Shown here piece by piece: positions 55,042-64,000 of a stretch of DNA of 64,000 nt. Position numbers and translations under genes: made by a program. The stretch comes from Hirudo medicinalis (lineage: Eukaryota > Annelida > Clitellata > Hirudinida > Hirudinidae): positions 115,363 to 179,362 of the forward strand of contig MPNW01000064.1 of NCBI GenBank assembly GCA_011800805.1, given 5' to 3'. The notes under the pieces were generated by a model that saw only the letters and a list, made by a program, of their open reading frames with translations, was not told where the DNA came from and made no database searches. Each line of letters starts with the position of its first letter. The first letter of the stretch is position 1.

Positions 55042-57240
55042 TCCACTCCTTATTTGTATAAAAGTAAATACCTTTAAAACACCAAACAGTATTGTTCGCT
55101 ACTAATATTAAAATTGATTTTTAATTAAAATTTGATGATAAATATAGACAAATGAAATTTGTTGGCAGTGTTCAACGTACGAAATATGCTACTCTGACGA
55201 CATTGGAAAAATATAGGTCCATCCTGTTATCATGTAATTATTTGACAAATAATTTTTTTTCTCATTAAAGACCAATGACATAAAGAGCTTTTAAATGTTT
55301 TCGTTGTGCAAGAATAAAATATGAACCAATTTTGAGTGTGAAGTCGGTGTTTTCGTTTACATCATATAAAAATTGTTAAGATATATGTAAATCCTTTCAT
55401 TATCATATAACGTTTATGTTAAGTGGCATGATGTTAATTTTGTTTTGTTTTGGTCGCGCTTTTGCGTCACTCAGGCTCCAGCTACTGACCATATTGACGC
55501 TCTTGTAGGCTTGCATAAGCCAAGTGTCGGACGATACGTGCTGATTCTTACTGAACGTTCTTACTGAAGGACGTCGCAGATCTGATTATCCATTCATTAT
55601 AAATTTGTTTTCAATTGCAATTAATTCAAGTGTTTTTAATATTTTGAGTAAATAGTTTGAATTATTTCTAAAGGGTCAAAATTAAGGTTCACAGTGTTGC
55701 CTTTGTTATTAACGAAATTAAGGCACGCAGTGGATTTTAATGGAGGCTTTTTGCAATCTGCTAAAACGAATATAACAAAACATGAAACAATTGACCTTCA
55801 GAATATTCGAACTTTTGAGGCCTTTGCAATTTTGCAAATGAGAAAAATCATCTAAAGATGGAACAACACTAATATTGTTAATAACAACAATATTTATTGC
55901 TGATAACTGATTGTCAACTAGTTAGCAGCTAATGTATTGCGCCCATATGCGTAGCGACAGTTCAGTAGCCTTAATTCTTTGGAGTGCATTAGTTACATGG
56001 AACATTACACGTAAAATCAACACATCTGACATCTTGGATTTTGCAGAAATTTGGCATATTTGCTAACCTAGATGGGTAAGTTAAAAAATTAAAATTTTAG
56101 ATTATTTGGTCGATCGGTGTCAGAAATATGGGTCGTTGAACTTTGACCGAATGCCAACATTTCGCTATGGTTGAGAGGCTTTAAGTTTGATTCTGGAGCA
56201 TCTAGAAGGATAATATTTATATAAAATTAAAGGTATTTGAAGACTCTATTTGGGCAACCGTAGACTATTTTATTTTCAATATTTAAAAAATATTGTCAAT
56301 TAAAACCATTGAACCAGGCTAAACACAAGTTCATACAAAAATTATTTATTGAATTATTTTTTCACTTATTTAGAACATTATAAAGAACACATATTTTAAA
56401 ATTCAGAATGGGCACTCCTTTTAATATTTTAACGTACTCATTTAACGTGGAATGGTTCCTTCACGAAGTCTCGTTGCTGGCAGATGTGACGGAGATGTTG
56501 TAAGGAAAAAGAGACGGAAGGGTAAGCATATTGACGAGAATTTATTTATTTATTTGTTAGTAGAGGCAGACATGGGGTACTTCTACTTGTACTTGGACCA
56601 CAATACTCATTGTTCCCATGTTATTAAAAAGCATGTTTATTGACGCTTATTTGCTTAATTGGATTTGTGAGATTAAACTTAGCAAGATTACAAATTCTTT
56701 CTTATTCAAATTGTTTGAAAAATGACACGATTTTGGTATCAAATTAAATGGTCTGTGCCCAAAATATAAAAGGACACTTCGAAACACTTGATAATTTACA
56801 CGTTCTACATAATCCAGTTTTTTAAAGTTTCACGGGATGTTTGATGTCCAATAAAGTTATTACTTAGAGCATTTGATGAAACAACATTTTCGCAATATTT
56901 AAAAACTCTCAATGTGTTTTGCGGGGCAAAATAAGAGATAAAGTGAAAGACAAAAGTCAACAACTTCAATAAGTCAATAACTTCAAACATTTATTTTTTT
57001 GTTCGACAAAAGGAAATTATATTTCCATTTTGTATCATGTCATATAACACAGAAATTTAATTTCAAAATTTGAATAGATTCCAATGAAAAAAAGTTGGAC
57101 AACATGGCTAAACTTTTTGGCCACTCTTATTTGAATCAGTCAAATCAGGCAAAAGGTTATGCGACAAGTCTGGTTACCCAATATTTGCCATTAAGTAAAA
57201 ACTCTGATTGTTTCACATTCTGACAACTAATCACAAAGAT
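55042..57240. other. Intergenic, no gene recognised
   Basis: A+T-rich. A less A+T-rich patch at 55440-55580 and a frame at 56452-56520 that ends before GTAAGC could be 5' exon sequence, but no family match or continuation was found. Confidence 0.35.
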
Positions 57241-57334
57241 TATCTGGATAAATTGTATGGACTTGCATTAAGAGCCCTTAGCGTTCCAGTTTCAAGTGCC
57301 TCAGTGGAAATATTATTTAGACATGGATATAGCC
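57241..57334 (+). pseudogene. hAT dimerisation-domain fragment
   Basis: Reads LYGLALRALSVPVSSASVEI then LFRHGYS, the hAT C-terminal signature (L.VP.SSA.VER.FS..G) with the usual Arg-Phe-Ser changed. It is followed directly by the repeat at 57343. Confidence 0.65.
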
Positions 57335-57342
57335 ACTGATAG

Positions 57343-57519
57343 AAATTTTGGGCTCCTAGGCACGGCGGCCACGGGCCCCTATGTTATGTAAATTTTGTCA
57401 TGGAAAAGCAAAACAAAGGTCATGGTTGTAATATTATAATATTTTGAAACCCGGGCGGGCCCCAAAAAATTGCCGGACCCACGGGAAACTTCCCCTTACC
57501 CCCATCTCGGCGGCCCTGG
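57343..57519 (+). repeat. Short interspersed repeat, copy B
   Basis: Runs from AAATTTTGGGCTCCTAGGCA through ATGGAAAAGCAAAA, AATATTTTGAAACCCGGGCGG and CATCTCGGCGGC. It aligns along its length with copy A at 27772-27942, same orientation. Confidence 0.65.
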
Positions 57520-57839
57520 TCATGGAGTCATTATGAACTCCAGAATCTTGGCTTCCCTACTGTTGCTAAAGTGTAACTCAAACATTGTGATAACATTATT
57601 TTTTTAAGTTGCTATATTTTGGAAAAATAAACTTGATATCATAAACCTTGTCGCAAATTGTCTTTGACCTCTGAGTGCAGAGGTATAACTTTGTCACTTT
57701 GTGTAAGGCAATAAGAACGAAGCACGAAGCAGCAAAAATAATTGAAAAGTTGTTCATTCACTGAAACAAAGGAAGAATGCCTGTCCACCATGATTAGAAG
57801 CTGATAATGACTTGGGAGAATATGAACAAACATGTACCC

Positions 57840-58370
57840 AAAAACAGAACGAAAAAGCCTTCGCAGAAGAATTTGAAAATTTGTTTGATGTTGCCCACGG
57901 CAATATGCTCTCGAGATGATAGACGTTCAGGGGTTTTTGCTCGCTCAACGAGAGCCTGGAAGGCAAGGATGTGTGATTGGACTTGACAAGAAGCTTGAGA
58001 AGAAGGTAAAATAAAAGCAAACAGAAAGAAATATGAACAACCAGAAAAAGGAAAACAAGTTAACAGTTGAAAAGGAAAATGTCTGAAAATATTGTTGGAA
58101 TCGACGTCTTCCTCCAGTGCGGGAGAGGAATCGGATAGTAATGATCACGTCCTAACGCCAAGGACATCTGGCAGTACCACATCTGTGCCAGAAAGAGGCA
58201 GGAAGTTGATAATCACCCAAGAAATGCTGTATACTCTTGATAGGGCGAATATCAGTGACAGGCAGACTGTCCACACAGTTGCATCATTGATTTCAGCGAC
58301 ATGATATTCAAGAGTACTCTTCGAATCGTTCATCCTTACGACCTTACGATGCCAAATCGGAAATGTGAAA
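57840..58370 (+). pseudogene. Decayed fragment of a multicopy invertebrate gene family
   Basis: Frames in order: EEFENLFDVAHGNML (about 57865), FLLAQREPGRQGCVIGLDKK (about 57940), TLDRANISDRQTVHTVA (about 58230) and NRSSLR (about 58325). Together they resemble, from memory, uncharacterised multicopy proteins in invertebrate genomes with the blocks LFDIAHA..., QREPGR... and LDR.K.SDR...NRSSIRR. Frameshifts and stops break it. Probably mobile-element related. Confidence 0.4.
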
Positions 58371-59765
58371 CGTCTATCACCATCAGCCTCAACTCTTCAT
58401 CATTGCATTTTATATGGAATTGAATTTTGCAATTGGAATAAAACAAAATTTGTTTGCTTAGTTTTTCAATTAATTTCTTTACTTATGAATTTAATTATTA
58501 CAGTTATTATTATCTATAACCGATAAAGCTATACCAAACAGTTATGCTAGTTGAGCACACCCCAAGCATTACTGAAAATCCCAAACAAAAATTGTGGAGC
58601 GCTTTTACGTCAAATGGAACCAATGTAGAGGGCGCCCGTCAACAATCCTTCGAATTTAGAATGTCCACCATATAAGGACCACCCGTCTGCATGCTAAAGT
58701 TTATTTCAAATGTTATGAAATATTTCTTACCTTTATATCTTTACCTGATGAATTTTGACACAATTTTATGCAATTTTTGCTGTTCTTTAATTAAATGTAC
58801 AAAAACGTTTTCCGAGTTTTCAAATGAATTAATTCGTATTCTGAAAGGTAATTTATGGAGCTCAAACATATAATCTTTGCACGAACCTGTCTCGCTCACA
58901 ACAATTTGATATATATGATTAGGAGATTCAATTAAAATCATAAACTAGAATTATAATCAATGTTCTAAATACTGTGATAAATTTAACTAATATATAAGTA
59001 GGTGTAATTTTAAAGCAAAACTAACATCACCAGCATTGCCAGTGATTAACTTAACTGGGAATTACTGGCAGAATTACAAGTGATGAACCATATTCATGAC
59101 TATGGTTATAACTAACACAAAGTGTATGCAAAAGGCAAGAAAATGTCCATCAAATATTATTAAGAGCAATTCATCTGGGATATACATGAATTTGACAAAC
59201 CCAAAATGACATGAAATATCACTTGGATTTTTAACTCAGTTTAAAATAAAGTTGCACCATATTTTGCACATACTGCCTCATATTAACTATAAAAGTTTTT
59301 CAAAAGGTCAGAAAAAGTTTATCTGAAGCCTCTTAAAAGCTGATGTATAACATCACAGTAACTACCTTATTATTTCAAATGGAAAATTAATTACAAACCT
59401 ACAGTATAAAAGTCAAACAAATTAATTAATATTAATGACATTCTCAACTTGACAATATCAACTAATTTGATAAAAAAAAATGCTTAACGGACATAATAAC
59501 ATTATGAGACATTGAAAACATTTTGAGATGTGCAATAAATAATGTCTTGAGGAATGAAGAAGTGAGATTCAAAATAAATCAAAGTAGCATAGCAAGCAAA
59601 AACAAAACATGCTGCACGATTCTGGATTTTTGTGATGAAGCAAGCCACAGAACTTGGTGCAAATGTTTCTAGAAAAATCAAAACTGTTTATTTATAACTG
59701 GATCATCAGTTTTTGCCTTCTTCCCAGCATTTATGTTTATTGTAAGTGATGCAACATCAACTTAT
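58371..59765. other. Spacer and APP 3' UTR, no other gene recognised
   Basis: A+T-rich. The part nearest 59766 should be the 3' UTR of the minus-strand APP-family gene. Open frames around 58691-58941 have no recognisable motif. Confidence 0.4.
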
Positions 59766-62700
59766 TCAATTTTGTGCATTCATCTCAAAGTATTTGTAGG
59801 TTGGATTCTCATAGCCATTCACCTAAAAGCACAAAAAGACATGCTTTAACTTTCAATTTGAGCATTAATTGTTTAAAATACCGGCAATTTGAAATAACAC
59901 ATAAATGTATAAAACATAAGTCCTCATAATTCAAAAAATTAAGATTGTTAAACACCTGCATGCTCATGACATGATTCTCCTCGGGAGAAGCGACCAAATC
60001 AATGGGCATTGGTTCTGTGGGTATCATCCTGTGTTGTCTCAAGTTATTGCGACGTCGCATCACCAACACACCAGCAACAATGACTATAGCTACTGTAACA
60101 GTACCAACTGTTAAACCAAGAGGAGCTGCAGATGAAAATTCCTTGCCCCCTTTCCTTGATTTTCCGATGTAAGACTACCAATGATGAAACTAAGTGTAAG
60201 TTGTGTATCTTTGATTTATATGATAAACAATTTTGGAAATCACTTTGAAATGAGGATGCTTGCTGATATACACATTAAGGTAGCCCTTATAAAAAAAAGT
60301 AATTGCAGCAAAGTTAAATCCGACCCTCTAAAATGGTTCAATTTCATACAAAACATTATGTGTAAAGTTTGATAAAAAAAAATATTAATAATTAGAGATC
60401 GCTCAATGCCGCGAAGTTTTCTCACACAAATGTAAATGGCACTGTCAGTGACATGACATTTATTTTATTTTTTCTTGTGCGGATGTGTGTAAGTGTGATG
60501 GCTATTTAATTGTCTGCGTGTTGTCGCGAGTTGTCATGATTGGCATGGAGTGATACAGTGTGCTACAAAAAATAAATTGTTTATTAACATCCATTGCAGA
60601 GCTAGATGATTTGGACAGCGCTCCAGCAAAGGGATTAGAATCCGTGCTGCCATCCTGAGAGGTGGAAGTCTTAACCATTAGACCATGTGGGAGAATAAAG
60701 TGTACTTGTATGAGGTTGTATATATAAGGAGGCAGGCAAGAGCTCATAATAACAACAATAACAATAACAATAACAATAACAACAGCTGAGCTTCAGAATG
60801 TAATGGAATAGTTCGCTAGATGGAAGCTCAAAATAAATATAAACAAATATTATCTTTTGAAGTTTGGTGGACAGCACTGAGAATATTAAATGTGGATGGC
60901 ACTTGTAATTAGACATGGGACCAAGTATAAGGTAGAGATTGATAGAATGTGATTTTCTGGTTTCAGCCAAAACCAAAAGTTAAAAATGACTTTCGGCCAA
61001 AACCAAAAACTTAACAAGGCTATCAGATGAAACCAAAAGATATGTTACCCAGCTCAAGATTTTAAAATAATGATGCAATAAAAAATTCAACAATATCAAC
61101 AATAATATCCATCTAATTTCTGTTGTTTGAACTGTTATTTTAAATTTTTGCACTTCTGATTGATTCCTTTTTGACATCTGGCCTTATTTCATTGGACAGG
61201 CAGCCTGTCAATGGAAGTACATCCCTTCGGGCTGTCCTTTAGTACAAAAATGTAGTGATGTATAATGACTATGGAATATTGGATAAAACGTTCAATAAAC
61301 TGGAGAAAACAAAAACAATATTTTAATATTTAGCAAGTAATCCATATTCCAGAAATCATCATCACAAAGCTACACTTGCAGTCTTGCACTAAGAATCGTT
61401 AAAAGGCAAGATAATTTCCATCATGGTCAGCACCATAGTGCTCAAGATAACTTTATGATGCATAGCTGCATGAATGAAACGAGCCGTGAAGCTCAACAAT
61501 GAGCATAATTTTGTTGGATTGCTCCATCCATCTGTTGTAGATGAAGTCCATGCAGCCTCATGCAATAGACTTATGAGGTGTTTCACGACTTTGTCATATG
61601 GCAGGCATCAGCACTGTTCAGTGATACTTCTCAGTTTTGACCTTATAACAGCAAGTGCTCAGTGGATCATCAATGTTCAATCTTTTGAATCCGTCACCTT
61701 TGAATAGGGCAACAAGTCAACAATAATCGGGTCCGCGATGCACTTATTAATTTGCTAATTAATTAACAGCAACAGGGTCTTCAGGCCATATCATTCTGCT
61801 CTCAGCCATTGACGTCAATGATTTTTGGACAAAATTTTGGTAAGGCACGTTTTGTGAATATATTTCAATTTAATAATAATAATAATAATAGTCATATAAT
61901 AGCATTCACTAGAATCATTCATTGAGTGAAAGTGTAAACAAATTTCAAACATTTAATAATTAGAGGTCAAATAACAGTGTCTGTACCTTACACAGCACCT
62001 GCTCTAAGGTCATGGCAGTTGTCAAAATAATAGAATTTGTCCAGTTATCAAGCACTCAAGTTCCAAGTGTGAGTGCAGGCACTTAAGAACATCCAAGCAC
62101 CAAGTACCCCATGACTATTGTAATGTCATTCCAATTCTTGGCTGTATCTCTGACAGCATTTCATCTTAGGATGACATATCAAAGAGCATAGACTAACCAG
62201 AATCAAGAAAGCTAACACAATGCTTAGATCCATAGCATTGAATTTAAAATATGTAACTGTTAGGACTTTCATAACCTATATAAATTACTGGTGTGTTTCA
62301 CATTTGAAGTTTGGAATCTGAACAGACAAGGCTTGATTGAAAAAACTGCTAAAAGCAACGAAATTGTTATTATCATTATAAGAGATTAAATTATGAAGAA
62401 AGGCTGAGATAGCTATGGCTTCCATCTTTTTCCAACAAGAGAAAAAGTGATAATTTCATGCTATTATACTAGATGTTAGCAAGAGTACTCTGAGAATCAT
62501 TGTCTTTCTCTGACCAAAATGTCCTGACTTGAGGATGAGAGGGCATAACAGGAAACTAGCCACCATATTGGCTCACAAAGACTACAGGGAACTTTTATCA
62601 AATAGAAGACCCAATCAAAATGCCATAATCAGTTGTGAAAGCACCTAATGTTTCAAGCTTTAAGATTTTAGATGAATGTTGTTAGATGAATTTTATGATG

Positions 62701-63927
62701 ACGGAGTTTATATTTCAGCTAAACTATTGCAGTTAATAAATTTTGCTCAATTTGTTTTATTTTATCTTTGATGTACTTTGTAAGTGTGAATTTTTCTGCT
62801 TTTATTTTTTTTTTATGGATGTGTAAATGTCAAATTTTTTACAGCAAGGGACTATCCTGTGCAGATTTATAAAAAAAATAATAATAGTAATAGTAATAAC
62901 AACAATAATAATAATTTGTGCATGTTCCCATGCTTTATTAATGGCATATCATTTTACTATATTATTCAGACAGGCTTATTTTCCATCAAGCATTACTATA
63001 CCTGTTTTGCATGCATGAGATCTTGATTGAGGTGAGCAGGCTCAGGAAGATGATCAACTTCTTCATCCTTTAACAAGATTCCACTTCCACCAAACTTATT
63101 TGTTTCATTGGATATATAATTTTGCTGTTGTTCTTCAACAATTTAAAAAATTTTTAAGTTAAATTTACAACCTCTTGTAATATGTGCAATCCTTACCATG
63201 TACAGTTTTCATACTTAAAGTAGTTTTCTTTTTATGATGAACAGTGCTAAACGTTGTCAGGACTAAAATGATATATCATTTTCATACATTTTCAATAACA
63301 TATGTCAGCAAAATCAAAAAAAAATTTATCAACCATTACCATGTATATATTCAGAAAGATCGTCTTCAACATTGTCATCACTTTCTTCATCAATGCCACC
63401 TTCTACATCAACGCTTCTGCTTTCATCTTCATCACTAACCTTCTTATCCTTTGATTCACCATCTTCCACAAATTTTAATAACCCTTTGGTAGTCAACTTA
63501 TTATTACTGGCATTTCCTGAGTTACTTGTAAACCTTTCATTTTCATTCTCATCCTTAAATTGCTTATTGTGTAATATTTTCTCATCAACATTTATCTCTG
63601 AATTTAAGTTTACTCTAAAAGCTTTTTCATTCTTATCATCAATATCTGAATCTTTAGCAAAATCATCATCTTGAGACCTTGGCACAGAATGTGAAGTTGA
63701 CTCAAATTTGCTATCTTCATCTTTGATGCCCATACTACTATCATCAGATACTTCATCGTAATAGTTATCATCATCATCATCATTGGAAAAGGTATCGTAA
63801 CTTGAATAGTCTGGCAATTTAGTGGTGGTAGTAGAGGTGGTTGATGTTGTAGAAGGTAAAGTGTTATATAGTTTCATATCCTTATCAACAATGCTATCCA
63901 TTGCATGCAAAGAAATAATGTTTTTTT
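59766..63927 (-). CDS. APP: APP-family transmembrane protein, 3' part (runs off right edge)
   Basis: Type I membrane protein of the amyloid precursor family. Four in-phase minus-strand exons: 63340-63927 (acidic, Ser/Asp/Glu-rich extracellular part), 63002-63132 (juxtamembrane), 59956-60174 (membrane span, APLGLTVGTVTVAIVIVAGV, then MRRRNN stop-transfer) and 59766-59822 (tail end GYENPTYKYFEMNAQN, stop 59766-59768). The cytosolic tail has SPEENHVMSMQ matching human TPEERHLSKMQ, with Ser in place of the phosphorylated Thr, and the NPTY sorting motif. No similarity to human amyloid-beta is seen in the juxtamembrane part. The E1 and E2 domains are not in the window. The acidic exon joins straight to the juxtamembrane exon. 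Confidence 0.9.
60566..60692 (-). repeat. tRNA-Glu-like SINE, nearly complete
   Basis: The minus-strand head (60692-60622) starts TCCCACATGGTCTAATGG (box A) and has GGATTCTAATCCC (box B); its ends pair at 5 of 7 acceptor positions. The tail GTCCAAATCATCTAGCTCTG then AATAAACAATTTATT matches the SINE pieces at 40711 and 43355. The anticodon arm is defective, so it is not a working tRNA. Lies in the large APP intron. Confidence 0.65.
60747..60783. repeat. AACAAT microsatellite
   Basis: Run of AATAACAACAATAACAATAACAA type repeats in the large APP intron. Confidence 0.85.
60960..61045 (+). repeat. Short tandem motif, probable hAT subterminal repeats
   Basis: Three spaced copies of a GCCAAAACCAAAA-type motif (GTTTCAGCCAAAACCAAAAG, TTTCGGCCAAAACCAAAAAC, ATGAAACCAAAAG). 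They lie beside the hAT remnant at 61389-61745 and may be its end. Confidence 0.45.
61389..61745 (-). pseudogene. Degenerate hAT transposase in APP intron
   Basis: Minus strand from 61745: DPIIVDLLPYSKVTDSKD, a decayed stretch, then HLISLLHEAAWTSSTTDGWS and SLLSFTARFI. These match the hAT catalytic-domain start (D..P...V; L..a...slTtDgWt). Stops occur within it. Confidence 0.65.
61872..61890. repeat. AAT microsatellite
   Basis: Short (AAT)n run in the APP intron. Confidence 0.7.
62190..62600 (+). mobile_element. CR1-like LINE reverse transcriptase C-terminal fragment
   Basis: Plus-strand frames: KANTMLRSIALNLKYVTVRT (about 62206), then RLNYEERLR, a stop, LWLPSFSNKRKSDN (about 62385-62450), then MRGHNRKL (about 62540), the order seen at the end of CR1-type reverse transcriptases. 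Frameshifted and decayed, opposite strand to the host APP gene. Confidence 0.55.
62874..62913. repeat. AAT/AAC microsatellite
   Basis: Imperfect run of AATAATAGTAATAGTAATAA type in the APP intron, just downstream of the exon at 63002-63132 in gene orientation. Confidence 0.75.
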
Positions 63928-64000
63928 CTGAAAAATTTGCAACAGCATTCTCATCATATTATTAAAAATTAAAACATATCACTAGTAACTGATATTTTAA

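Noticed and set aside
60622..60692. A functional tRNA-Glu gene
   Set aside because: The acceptor and anticodon stems have mismatches, the anticodon loop is abnormal and the sequence continues into a SINE tail.

Overview
The window is A+T-rich animal nuclear DNA. The genes have many small phase-consistent exons with GT-AG (rarely GC-AG) junctions, and the introns and intergenic DNA carry LINE, LTR, hAT and SINE debris. The gene set (EHMT histone methyltransferase, kinesin-13, CYRI, CHP1, RABIF, SMYD4-like, GSTZ, a Not-type homeobox gene, an APP-family gene) is metazoan. Nothing in the sequence fixes the phylum; an invertebrate is most likely. Two N runs (14503-15432, 45517-45791) and a single N at 43090 mark assembly gaps.

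Layout. 360-12441 (+) is a near-complete EHMT/G9a-like H3K9 methyltransferase of about 28 exons; one intron holds a dead hAT element and a tRNA-derived SINE. 13085-14224 (-) is a complete seven-exon maleylacetoacetate isomerase (GSTZ1), tail-to-tail with EHMT. 14398-15553 is a GAT microsatellite around a gap. 15708-22440 is a transposon graveyard: a CR1-like LINE split by about 5.9 kb that contains Gypsy, ZMYM/hAT-type and endonuclease-LINE remnants and an LTR. 23768-24708 (-) is a two-exon Not-like homeobox gene. 24709-29352 is poor in genes and holds a hAT remnant and a short repeat. 29353-37607 (-) is a kinesin-13 gene, head-to-head with CYRI at 38133-40867 (+). 41891-43416 is a nest of repeats, including an LTR element whose 4-bp target duplication can be checked against an empty site elsewhere in the window. 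43908-48451 (+) is CHP1. 49196-52030 holds a possible orphan exon and LINE and other repeat fragments. RABIF (52470-52902, +) converges on an intronless SMYD4-like gene (53116-55041, -). 57241-58370 holds hAT and other mobile-element remnants. 59766-63927 (-) is the 3' part of an APP-family gene that continues beyond the right edge.

The protein genes are unrelated housekeeping and developmental genes and do not form a functional cluster. I found no convincing new biological system. The most informative signals are the nested insertions, some gene-structure oddities (GC-AG introns, a 66-bp in-frame intron, an intronless SMYD4) and two protein-level oddities (the GSTZ1 active site, the APP domain order).
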